DNA of 15,526 nucleotides from an uncultured Sediminicola sp. (GTDB lineage Bacteria > Bacteroidota > Bacteroidia > Flavobacteriales > Flavobacteriaceae): positions 1-15,526 of the forward strand of contig CALHVB010000132.1 in the NCBI GenBank assembly GCA_938039345.1, in the 5' to 3' direction. Below, one piece after another: positions 6,599 through 14,275 of the stretch (positions within the stretch are counted from its first letter, which is position 1; each line of letters opens with the position of its first letter). Under the pieces are notes generated by a model. That model was not told the origin of the DNA and did not search any database. It worked only from the letters and a program-made list of their open reading frames with translations. A program made the translations under genes and the position numbers.

Positions 6599-9334
6599 AT
6601 GATTACAACTAAGCTTCGTAAATATTATAGAAGCGTATTTTTTTTAATATGCTTTATTTCGGGAATTTCTGTTTTCTCGCAGGATACGTATTTGGATCAA
6701 TTTAATAGTGTTTCTTATAGCAATTCAGATGGTACTTTAGATTGGTCGGGTAATAGTTGGATAGAAAATGGAGATGACCTTGATGATGGGCCAGCTGCAG
6801 AATATATTAGTGTTATTGGAGGCCAGTTTAGATTTTATTGGATATGGTCTGAAACTATTGAAAGAACAGCAGATTTATCTGGAGCAGCTACGGCAACCCT
6901 TTCTTTTAATTTAATAACGAATACTCTAGACGCTGGAGAAGAATTTTTAGTAACAATAACTGGTAATGGAGCTACAATACCTATCACAATAAGTAATACA
7001 ACTGCTTTAGGAGCAATTAGTCAAGATATATCAACAGCTATTTCCAGTAATACAACAGTAACTATATCTGGAGGGGCAGAGAATTGGGAATCAGTAAACG
7101 AGATAATTATTGATGATTTTCAAATAGCTGTAACCACTCCTATTGTAGATACAGATGGCGATACTATTCCTGATGATGTAGATTTAGATGATGATAATGA
7201 TGGAATGACAGATGAAGAAGAGTACTGTACTAATTTAAATGTATCATTATTTGCATCTGGTAATTCTGGTACTAGGTCTGAAACATTTACGCATACAGAT
7301 ACTGGTTATTTAAAATTAGATTTTACAGCCTTAGATAATTCTTTTCAGCTTTTAATAAATGGAGGGGGTATACATAATTCTATTTTAGAGTTTCAGAATG
7401 GGGCTCTAGATGCAGGAGAAATATATGCAGTTTTTCAGTCTGATGATGCGTTTATTACTTCTCCTTGGTTAGTTAATACAACGGGTTTGCCAAGAATTAG
7501 ACTTATTATTGATGAGAATGGAGAAGCAACTCTTTTTGGAAGCAGAACTAGGAACTCCACAATTTTAGAACCTATGCATGCTCTAGGTGGTGTGGCATTT
7601 AATACTATTAATTGGGTGGTGGGTAATACGAATAGTTATACTATTATAAACCAAGATGGGCCCGGACCAGAATCTATGAATGCTTCTTTATTTGCTAGTG
7701 CTTTATGCGATTTTGATGGAGATGGAACTATTAACAGTTTAGATTTAGATTCTGATAATGATGGTATTTATGATATTGTAGAAGCTGGTGTATTAGATGT
7801 TTCTGGAGTAAATGATGTAAATAATGATGGTATTATTGATGGTCTTCCAGCTGCTTTTGGAGCTAATGGTTTGTATGATGTTGTTGAAGATAATGATATA
7901 CAAGCAGCTAACTTAACGTATACGATTACGGATACAAACTCAGATGGTAATTATGATGCTTTTGATTTAGATAGTGATAGTGATGGGTGTTTTGATGCTA
8001 TTGATGCTGGTTTTGCAGATCCGGATAATGATGGATATTTAGGAAATTTACCAGTTTCTGTTAATGGTGATGCTATAGTAACAGGGCAAGGAGGATATAC
8101 CACGCCTGCAGATCTAGAACCAAATAATGGTATTTATGACTTTCAAGAAGCGGCTACACCTTTTTGGATAACCGCAGCAGGTGCTTTAGATACTTCGGTA
8201 GAATGTGCTATAAATGCACCAGTAAAAACATTGCCTATCTGTATTCCTTTAACAAGTACTTTTTTTAATGAACAACAATTTGCTTGGGGATTTGGGTTGC
8301 AGAATAATACCGGTAGTGTGGTTAATGGTTGGCAAGTTGTTGTTGCCGATGCTAATTATCAAATAGATCCTACGCAATTAACAAATCAAGGGGCTTTTAC
8401 TTATTCTGAACTAGATAATGGTAATGGAACTTATGATCATATTTTTACAGGAACATCTGCTATTGCTAATTTTGGAGGTATTCCAGGGGGTAATATAGAA
8501 TGGACAGGTGTTAACTTTGGTTTTAATACCACTTCTAGCGGAATAACAATTTTATGTGGAGATAATCCCTTAATACAACAGCCTGTTGCATCAGATGGTT
8601 GTGGTGTAGTAACAGTAAATGAAATAAGTGATCTAACTACACCAGGTAGTTGTCCAAACTCGTATACACGTGTGCTTACCTACCAAGCAGTAAATAGTGC
8701 AGGTAATACAAGTCCTTTATTTACTACAACAATAACAGTAGATGATACTACAGCACCAACGGCAAGTAATTTAAGTCCGCTTAGTGTTTTATGTACTGCT
8801 GAAATTCCAGCACCAGATATTTTAGTAGTTAGCGATGAGGCAGATAACTGTACTGCAAATCCTGTTGTTACTTTCATAAGTGATGCAAGTGATGGAGGTA
8901 CTAATCCAGAAATTATTACAAGAACCTATCGTATTACCGATGCGTGTAATAATAGTACAGATGTTACTCGTATTATTGCGGTAACGCCAATATTAATAAC
9001 TACGCAACCAGCTAATGTAAGTTCTGGAGCAGGAGATAGTCCTACTTTTTCAGTTGTAGCTAATAATGCAGATACGTATCAATGGCAAATAAGTATTAAT
9101 AATGGTGCTAGTTTTTCTAATATCTCTGATGGTACAGCGTATTCAGGAACGCAAACAGCTACTTTAGCTGTAAATAGTGTAGATATAGATAAAAACAACT
9201 ATCAATACAGGGCAATAGTCTCTAATTCTGGGAGCATTTGTGCTGCGGTAACATCTAATGCGGGTATTTTAACTACTACTGTAAAGACCGTAATAACCAA
9301 TAGAAGGATTACGTATAGGGTAAAGAAAAATTGA
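6599..9334 (+). CDS. Large secreted surface protein with calcium-binding DxDxDG repeats, HYR-like and Ig-like domains
   Basis: 911 residues with a Sec signal peptide (TKLRKYYR, hydrophobic 13-25, cleavage likely after VFS, leaving an N-terminal Gln). Residues about 30-180 form a beta-rich domain. Acidic thrombospondin-type-3-like repeats that should bind Ca2+ occur at about 184-209, 371-396, 404-413, 445-468 and 474-481. A segment with [20 protein letters not shown] (561-580) is reminiscent of carbohydrate-binding or CBM2-type sandwiches, but only weakly. About 655-795 is HYR-like ([24 protein letters not shown]), and about 801-893 is Ig-like ([14 protein letters not shown]). The end is a basic tail ([14 protein letters not shown]) with no classic type A T9SS sorting signature. 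Transcribed away from the nitrate reductase and ends 5 bases before the convergent regulator gene. Probably adhesion or polysaccharide-related at the cell surface; exact role unknown. Confidence 0.85.
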   Translation: MITTKLRKYYRSVFFLICFISGISVFSQDTYLDQFNSVSYSNSDGTLDWSGNSWIENGDDLDDGPAAEYISVIGGQFRFYWIWSETIERTADLSGAATATLSFNLITNTLDAGEEFLVTITGNGATIPITISNTTALGAISQDISTAISSNTTVTISGGAENWESVNEIIIDDFQIAVTTPIVDTDGDTIPDDVDLDDDNDGMTDEEEYCTNLNVSLFASGNSGTRSETFTHTDTGYLKLDFTALDNSFQLLINGGGIHNSILEFQNGALDAGEIYAVFQSDDAFITSPWLVNTTGLPRIRLIIDENGEATLFGSRTRNSTILEPMHALGGVAFNTINWVVGNTNSYTIINQDGPGPESMNASLFASALCDFDGDGTINSLDLDSDNDGIYDIVEAGVLDVSGVNDVNNDGIIDGLPAAFGANGLYDVVEDNDIQAANLTYTITDTNSDGNYDAFDLDSDSDGCFDAIDAGFADPDNDGYLGNLPVSVNGDAIVTGQGGYTTPADLEPNNGIYDFQEAATPFWITAAGALDTSVECAINAPVKTLPICIPLTSTFFNEQQFAWGFGLQNNTGSVVNGWQVVVADANYQIDPTQLTNQGAFTYSELDNGNGTYDHIFTGTSAIANFGGIPGGNIEWTGVNFGFNTTSSGITILCGDNPLIQQPVASDGCGVVTVNEISDLTTPGSCPNSYTRVLTYQAVNSAGNTSPLFTTTITVDDTTAPTASNLSPLSVLCTAEIPAPDILVVSDEADNCTANPVVTFISDASDGGTNPEIITRTYRITDACNNSTDVTRIIAVTPILITTQPANVSSGAGDSPTFSVVANNADTYQWQISINNGASFSNISDGTAYSGTQTATLAVNSVDIDKNNYQYRAIVSNSGSICAAVTSNAGILTTTVKTVITNRRITYRVKKN

Positions 9335-9339
9335 TAGCT

Positions 9340-10011
9340 TTAAATTAAATTATATTGCTGGGCTTTTTTAGATAAATCGATCAGGTTTTTAACCTCCATC
9401 TTGCGCATTAAATTAAAACGATGAGTTTCTATAGTTCGCTTACTTTTTGCTAATTTTTCTGAAATTTGCTTATTGGTGAGTCCAGATAACACTAATTCTA
9501 AAACTTGAAGTTCTTTACTTGTTAAATCAAAAGGAATGTCGCTTTTTTTAACGGCTTCAGTTTTTTCTACGCTTACTTTGTTAGGATTTAGTAAGTTATT
9601 TACTAAAACATTAGAAATGTCTCCGCTAAAATATTTGTCGCCTTGTTCAACAGTACGTATTGCTTTTATAAATTCTGTTTTACCTGTATCTTTTAAAAGG
9701 TAACCATTGGCGCCTGCTTGCACAGATTTTAGAATATATTCTTCGGAATCGTGCATAGATAAAATAATGCATTTTGTAGCGGTGTTGGCTTTTTTTAATT
9801 GCTCAACAGCATCAATACCATTCATGATAGGCATACGAATATCAATAATAAGAAGGTCTGGCTTTTTATCATTAACCATAGTTATAGCTTCTTGTCCGTT
9901 AGCGACTTCGCCAATAACTATTAAATCGTCTTCTCCTTCTAAGAGTGCTCTTATACCATCTCTAACAAGAGAATGATCATCTGCTAATACTATGCTTGTG
10001 ATTTTATTCAA
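9340..10011 (-). CDS. NarL/FixJ-family response regulator (receiver plus LuxR-type HTH)
   Basis: 223 residues. The receiver domain (about 4-120) has the acidic pair D11/D12 (LADDHS), phospho-acceptor D57 (LLIIDIRMP), the switch Ser in ILSMHD (S85) and the invariant Lys in YLLKD (K107). The C-terminal LuxR/GerE HTH (about 162-220) has LTSKELQVLEL, GLTNKQISEKL and the recognition helix SKRTIETHRFNLMRKM. A complete DNA-binding response regulator that should be phosphorylated by a separate sensor kinase, which is not in the window. It sits between the nitrate uptake operon and the nitrate reductase, so a role in nitrate/nitrite control is plausible, but the family also controls many unrelated processes. 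Its stop is 5 bases from that of the converging surface-protein gene, with no hairpin between them. The ATG is 17 bases from a good -7 box. Confidence 0.92.
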   Translation of the reverse strand: MNKITSIVLADDHSLVRDGIRALLEGEDDLIVIGEVANGQEAITMVNDKKPDLLIIDIRMPIMNGIDAVEQLKKANTATKCIILSMHDSEEYILKSVQAGANGYLLKDTGKTEFIKAIRTVEQGDKYFSGDISNVLVNNLLNPNKVSVEKTEAVKKSDIPFDLTSKELQVLELVLSGLTNKQISEKLAKSKRTIETHRFNLMRKMEVKNLIDLSKKAQQYNLI

Positions 10012-10028
10012 TGTACTATTTTGTAAGA

Positions 10029-10036
10029 CAAATATA
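10029..10036 (-). promoter_or_regulatory. Candidate -7 box of the response regulator gene
   Basis: Minus strand TATATTTG matches TAnnTTTG exactly and ends 17 bases before the ATG at 10011. No TTG is found at 17-23 bases upstream; the corresponding stretch is T-rich. This suggests the regulator has its own promoter rather than depending on the nrt operon. Confidence 0.5.
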
Positions 10037-10055
10037 GGATAAAAAAGATACTTAG

Positions 10056-10076
10056 AAATACGTACATAAGATGTAC
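10056..10076. promoter_or_regulatory. Inverted repeat GTACAT-N3-ATGTAC upstream of the response regulator
   Basis: Perfect 6-base arms (10062-10067 and 10071-10076) around AAG lie in the -33 region of the candidate promoter. The left flank AAATACGTA (10056-10064) is identical to the right half of the inverted repeat at 6340-6348 before the nitrate reductase. It could be an operator or chance in A/T-rich DNA. Confidence 0.3.
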
Positions 10077-10101
10077 TTAATAATATGCTATAAATTAAAT
10101 A

Positions 10102-10137
10102 GAGCTACCACAATCAAAAATGTGATTATGATAGCTC
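10102..10137 (-). terminator. Hairpin terminator at the end of the nitrate uptake operon
   Basis: Fifteen-base arms (10102-10116 and 10123-10137) enclose a 6-base loop. Two C/A positions on the plus strand become G-U wobbles in the minus-strand RNA, so the stem is complete only for leftward transcripts, followed by a T-rich stretch (TATTTAATTTATA). It starts 27 bases after the porin stop codon, which fits termination of the minus-strand operon. Confidence 0.65.
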
Positions 10138-10163
10138 AACCGAAGCAAAACGGTATTTTAATT

Positions 10164-11378
10164 TTATTTAGAAGCTGTATTTAAGAATTTAGGCTTTACA
10201 ATTAACATTGTCCATGCCCAGTTTTGAGATCCTTTAGCTCCAGTAACATAATCTGGCTCGAAAAATTGAGAATATCCACCTACAAGTTTAAATCCTTTGA
10301 ATTTTTTAGCGATAACTAAGTCTATCTCACTACCTAAGCTCTCTGTTGATGTAGATATATTAGCTGATTCTTCACTGAAAGTATGGAACTTTGCAGTTAA
10401 TCCCCATCCTTTACCTAAACCAAACTTAGCACCAAAGTTAATATCTACAAGACCACCTGCATTACCGTGGTTTCCAACATAAAACCTATCCATTAAACCA
10501 TTAAATTTGTGGTTTGTACCATATAATGGGAAAAATGCAGCTGAATCATCTTTTTTACCACCAATAGATTCAAAACCAGCTAATAATGTAATTTTATCAG
10601 CTACTTTGTATGTAGCATCTAAGCTATATAATAAAGCACCTTTAACTTCTGTGTCATTAACACGGTTACCTGATTGTATATAAAAATTAGCAGCCAATCC
10701 TAAATCACCAAGTTTTGATTTAGCATGTATACCACCAGTAAACAAGTTTGATTTTAAGTCGCCGTTAGAACCATCCTGATAAGTAGTATTTAATAATAAT
10801 GCGCTAATATTAAACTTTTCAGATCCAGTATGTGCTCTTAAAAAACCTAAATTTCTGTATGTGAATAAAGCAGCATTACCATAAATATTACTACCAATAG
10901 TATTTACTGCATAACCAGCATCTAAAGAGAAATTTTCTGATTTATGTTTAATAATACCTACATCATGAGTTCTTGCTTGTTGAGCCCATCCTAAACCACC
11001 TAAAATTCTTTGGTCATCATAAGATAAAGGTTGTCTACCTAATTTAAAGCTCCATGTATCGGCTAATTTTAAATCAACCCAAGCTTCTTGCACTCTAAAA
11101 TTTCCATTACCTGATGCAGCAATTTGTTGTCTATCACCATGTAAGAATACTTCTTGAAATGACATGTAATAATTATAGTTTTCTGCTTTATATTGTGCAA
11201 CTAAAGAAGCTCTAACGCTTGTTTGCAACCACGGGTCTGATCCATCTAGAGCTGTTCTAGATTGTCCGCTACCAAATAATTCTGTACGTGGTCTAAATTC
11301 TCCGCTTAATGTAAATTGTGCTGTAGCAAACTGGGCCATAAGGCATATAATGCCTAGAAATAAATAATTCTTTTTCAT
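10164..11378 (-). CDS. Outer-membrane beta-barrel porin, alginate-export family
   Basis: 404 residues with a clear signal peptide (MKKN, hydrophobic YLFLGIICLMA, cleavage after FATA before QF). The mature part begins with a typical barrel start (FTLSGEFRPRTELFG) and continues as alternating short amphipathic strands. Family marks of the alginate-export type include the SFQEVFLHGD region, FRVQEAWVDLKL, WSFKLGRQPLSYDDQRILGGLGWAQQARTHD-like segment (about residues 109-140) and a strand ending in Phe-rich or aromatic girdles. It ends YVTGAKGSQNWAWTMLIVKPKF, as expected for a last strand. It is the last gene of the nrt operon, 38 bases after the second ATPase and just before a terminator. In this setting it probably lets nitrate or nitrite cross the outer membrane; the family name reflects homology, not alginate substrate. 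Family call good, substrate inferred from context only. Confidence 0.8.
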   Translation of the reverse strand: MKKNYLFLGIICLMAQFATAQFTLSGEFRPRTELFGSGQSRTALDGSDPWLQTSVRASLVAQYKAENYNYYMSFQEVFLHGDRQQIAASGNGNFRVQEAWVDLKLADTWSFKLGRQPLSYDDQRILGGLGWAQQARTHDVGIIKHKSENFSLDAGYAVNTIGSNIYGNAALFTYRNLGFLRAHTGSEKFNISALLLNTTYQDGSNGDLKSNLFTGGIHAKSKLGDLGLAANFYIQSGNRVNDTEVKGALLYSLDATYKVADKITLLAGFESIGGKKDDSAAFFPLYGTNHKFNGLMDRFYVGNHGNAGGLVDINFGAKFGLGKGWGLTAKFHTFSEESANISTSTESLGSEIDLVIAKKFKGFKLVGGYSQFFEPDYVTGAKGSQNWAWTMLIVKPKFLNTASK

Positions 11379-11416
11379 AATTTGAGTTTTAGTGTAATTC
11401 TATTCTATGTTGAGGT

Positions 11417-12247
11417 TTAATGTTCTAAGAAATCTATTAAATGTTTACGGTATTTGTAATAATCATCGTGTTCTAGTACAGATTTTCTTGTTCTTGGTCT
11501 TTCAAAATCTATAGCTAATACATCGCCGATTTTAGCTCTAGGACCACTAGTCATCATAACTACTTTGTCTGCCAAGAAAATGGCTTCATCAACGTCATGC
11601 GTAATCATAACGGCAGTTATTTTTTCTTTATTCCATATTTCTATTAGAATATCTTGTAGTTCTCCACGTGTTAGCGAATCTAACATTCCAAAAGGCTCAT
11701 CTAGTAATAATACTTTAGGCTTTATGGCAAATGCTCTTGCAATACCCACACGTTGTTGCATACCTTGTGATAGTTCGTTTGCTTTTTTATTAAAAGAACC
11801 ATCCATACCAACTTTGTGTAAATAGTATTTTGCAATATCTAAACGTTGTTTTTTTGTTGCATGCGGAAATACCTGGTTTACGCCTAAAGAAACATTTTCT
11901 AATGCAGTCATCCATGGCATTAAGCTTGGCGCTTGGAAAATTACACCTCTATCTGGCCCTGGCCCTTTTACAGGGTTTCCTAATACAGATATATTACCTC
12001 CAGAGATTGGGTTTAAACCAGCAATCATAGATAACATAGTTGTTTTTCCACATCCAGAATGCCCAATAATGGTAACAAACTCTTCCTTCATAATTTGAAG
12101 GTTTAAGTTTTCTAATACTACATAGTCTCCTTTTGGAGTAGGATATACTTTTTTAAGGTCGTTTAAATCTAGCATTACTTTAGAAGGGTAGCTTATACCA
12201 TTTTCTGTAAATGCTGTGTCTGTGTTTTGTATAGTGTCAATACTCAT
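11417..12247 (-). CDS. nrtD: Nitrate ABC transporter ATP-binding protein, catalytically complete
   Basis: 276 residues of the NrtD/TauB/SsuB ATPase family, energising nitrate import at the inner membrane. All nucleotide-binding motifs are present: Walker [10 protein letters not shown] (62-70), Q-loop Q105 ([14 protein letters not shown]), signature LSQGM (159-163, Gln replacing the first Gly of LSGGQ), Walker B LLLDEP (D183, E184), D-loop MLDSLT and switch His H217 in [10 protein letters not shown] 24-residue N-terminal extension precedes the domain; the C-terminal tail ([21 protein letters not shown]) is typical of NrtD. Starts 18 bases after its partner ATPase and precedes the porin. The cyanobacterial NrtC C-terminal solute-binding domain is absent from both ATPases. 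Nitrate over bicarbonate, cyanate or taurine is inferred from the nitrate reductase next door. Assignment of nrtC versus nrtD is by order and is somewhat arbitrary. Confidence 0.88.
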   Translation of the reverse strand: MSIDTIQNTDTAFTENGISYPSKVMLDLNDLKKVYPTPKGDYVVLENLNLQIMKEEFVTIIGHSGCGKTTMLSMIAGLNPISGGNISVLGNPVKGPGPDRGVIFQAPSLMPWMTALENVSLGVNQVFPHATKKQRLDIAKYYLHKVGMDGSFNKKANELSQGMQQRVGIARAFAIKPKVLLLDEPFGMLDSLTRGELQDILIEIWNKEKITAVMITHDVDEAIFLADKVVMMTSGPRAKIGDVLAIDFERPRTRKSVLEHDDYYKYRKHLIDFLEH

Positions 12248-12265
12248 AACGTTTACTTTTTTTGG

Positions 12266-13111
12266 TTAAAACTGTCCTATAAAGCTTTTAGGGCTTATTT
12301 CTGGTAATACATATTCTTCATTAGATACAGATTTTCTTTCGTCTCCTATATCCATTAAATATTCTATAATAGCGTTCCTAGTTTTTTTATAATTTTCGTT
12401 ATCGTTTAACTCAGTTTTATTTCTAGGTCTGTCTATTTCAATTTTAAACTCAGGCCCTAAAGTTGCTTTTGGCCCTGGTCTTAAAGGAATTATACGGTCT
12501 GCCATATATATTCCCTCATCAACATCATTTGTAATTAATAATGCAGTACGTTTATCTTTACTCCATATATTTAATATTTCGTCTTGCAAATTTCCACGTG
12601 TTAAAGCATCTAAGGCTCCTAGTGGCTCATCCATGATGATCATTTCTGGTTTCATGGCTAAAGCACGGGCTACTGCAACACGCTGGCGCATTCCTCCAGA
12701 AAGTTCTTTTGGTCTTTTGTTTATTGCAGGAGATAAGCTAACCATGTCTACGTATTCTTTTACACGCTCCATTAATTGAGCTTTACTTTCTTTAGGGAAA
12801 GCTTCTTTAACTGCCATGTATACGTTCTGGCCAACTGTTAACCATGGAAGTAAAGAGTAATTTTGAAAAATTACACCTCTCTCGTGACTAGTACCTACTA
12901 CAGGTTCTCCCTTAAATAATACTTCGCCACTTGTAGGTTGTACTAATCCATTAATTAAATTTACTAAAGTAGTTTTTCCACTTCCTGTAAAACCAACAAT
13001 GGCAACAAATTCTCCCTCTTCTATTTCAAGGTTAATATTAGAAAGAACATCAGTACTATCTTCTCCTTGTCCGTATGTTTTGTAAATGTTTTTTAACTCT
13101 AAATATGCCAT
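12266..13111 (-). CDS. nrtC: Nitrate ABC transporter ATP-binding protein with Asn at the H-loop position
   Basis: 281 residues, partner ATPase of the nitrate importer. Walker A is GFTGSGKTT (40-48), Q-loop Q83 (GVIFQNYSLLPWLT), signature LSGGM (137-141), Walker B MIIMDEP (D161, E162) and D-loop GALDALT. At the switch-histidine position the sequence is LLITNDVDEG, with Asn (codon AAT) at 195, where the sister protein and most of the family have His. The C-terminus carries a longer tail (about 225-281, DRPRNKTE through FIGQF) but no NrtC-type solute-binding domain. Lies 33 bases after the permease gene and 18 before the second ATPase, consistent with one operon and a heterodimer. The Asn suggests one of the two ATP sites is slowed or degenerate. 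Confidence in the ABC role is high, in nitrate specificity moderate. Confidence 0.88.
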   Translation of the reverse strand: MAYLELKNIYKTYGQGEDSTDVLSNINLEIEEGEFVAIVGFTGSGKTTLVNLINGLVQPTSGEVLFKGEPVVGTSHERGVIFQNYSLLPWLTVGQNVYMAVKEAFPKESKAQLMERVKEYVDMVSLSPAINKRPKELSGGMRQRVAVARALAMKPEMIIMDEPLGALDALTRGNLQDEILNIWSKDKRTALLITNDVDEGIYMADRIIPLRPGPKATLGPEFKIEIDRPRNKTELNDNENYKKTRNAIIEYLMDIGDERKSVSNEEYVLPEISPKSFIGQF

Positions 13112-13144
13112 TTTGCTTTCGTTTAATTGTTAGTTTAACATATT

Positions 13145-14251
13145 TTAGATTGCATCTGTTTTAACAAAAGACACAGAGTTTTGAATAGCTAACATTATTC
13201 TATCTAATAAAAATCCTATTAGACCTATAACAAACATGGCTACGATTATTTTTGCATTAGAATCATTAGCTCCATTCTGGAACTCTTCCCATACAAACAA
13301 ACCTAAACCTGGGCTTTGTGCTAATAATTCAATAGCAATTAATACCATCCAAGCCACAGACAATGTAATTTTTAATCCAGTAAATATTAAAGGTAACGAT
13401 GATGGTAAAATCACTTTAAAAACTTTCTGAAATGTTCCTAATTTTAAAACTTTAGCAACATTTATATAATCTTTATCTACTGAAGCAACTCCCATAGCAG
13501 TGTTTACTAATGTTGCCCACATAGAGCATAAGCCTACACTTATAAATGATATGGTAAATGAACTATCTTCACTAGAATCTATTAATATTGTTTTTACAAT
13601 CATGAAAACAAGTAAGTACCAAACTACTGGTGAAACAGGTTTAAAAATTTGAATAAACCAGTTAAACGCACTTTTTAAAGTTGGACTAAGACCTATGAAT
13701 ATTCCTAAAGGAACAGCTATTAAAAGCGCTAATAAAAATCCAGCAAATACTGTTTTTAAACTTCTAAAAATTTGATCTACAAAAGAAGGTCTTCCTGTGT
13801 ATGTAATAGGATCCTTTCCTTGCTCAACTCTTTTAGCGTTCATAGCAGCAGTTTTTTCTTTAAATGCCGCTTTATCTGCACTTATTATTGCATGGTCTCT
13901 TAATAGGGATTTGAACGAGCCCCAAACCTGTATCGGTGATGGTAGCGTATTAGGCTGACAACTACTGTCTCCTGAAGCAATACATACTTTTAATGCATCT
14001 GCTTCTGCTTGGCCTTGGTCTTCTAATGCTTTAGCAATCTTAAATTCGGCTTCTTTATTGTAAAGGGCTTTGGCACCTGCGTGCCAAAGACCAATAAACA
14101 ATAAGATTGAAGCTATAGGAACTAGTGTTTTTCTTAAGATGCTTTTTACTTCATCTTTTTCTAATTTTCCTGTAAAAAGATTTGCGATATTTTTAAAAAA
14201 CCCCATACCTATTAATTGTGTTACTTTATTAAGTGTTACGCTTTGCTTCAT
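13145..14251 (-). CDS. nrtB: Nitrate ABC transporter permease with an enlarged first periplasmic loop
   Basis: 368 residues, longer than the roughly 280 usual for NrtB/SsuC permeases. A cytoplasmic N-terminus (1-40) leads to TM1 (about 42-58), then a hydrophilic insert of about 95 residues (62-157) that is Ala/Lys-rich and contains C90 and C98 plus the conserved LPSPIQVW. The remaining helices lie at about 165-188, 198-222, 232-254, 286-310 and 333-355. The cytoplasmic EAA-type coupling loop is clear: VDKDYINVAKVLKLGTF, then ILPSSLPLIFTGLKI (258-295), close to the NrtB version. The GLF-VWEEFQNG segment after the last coupling region is also typical. Gap to the binding-protein gene is 24 bases. 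It forms the membrane channel with the two ATPases. The TM1-loop insertion is the unusual part. Confidence 0.88.
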   Translation of the reverse strand: MKQSVTLNKVTQLIGMGFFKNIANLFTGKLEKDEVKSILRKTLVPIASILLFIGLWHAGAKALYNKEAEFKIAKALEDQGQAEADALKVCIASGDSSCQPNTLPSPIQVWGSFKSLLRDHAIISADKAAFKEKTAAMNAKRVEQGKDPITYTGRPSFVDQIFRSLKTVFAGFLLALLIAVPLGIFIGLSPTLKSAFNWFIQIFKPVSPVVWYLLVFMIVKTILIDSSEDSSFTISFISVGLCSMWATLVNTAMGVASVDKDYINVAKVLKLGTFQKVFKVILPSSLPLIFTGLKITLSVAWMVLIAIELLAQSPGLGLFVWEEFQNGANDSNAKIIVAMFVIGLIGFLLDRIMLAIQNSVSFVKTDAI

Positions 14252-14275
14252 CGTTACTTTTTTTAATTACCTTCC

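Noticed and set aside
8260..8560. Firm assignment of a CBM2 carbohydrate-binding domain in the surface protein
   Set aside because: Only a short W/G/N pattern resembles it; a profile search would be needed.
10164..11378. Alginate export or polysaccharide role for the porin
   Set aside because: The family name is based on homology only; no alginate or glycan genes are near and the operon context is nitrate uptake.
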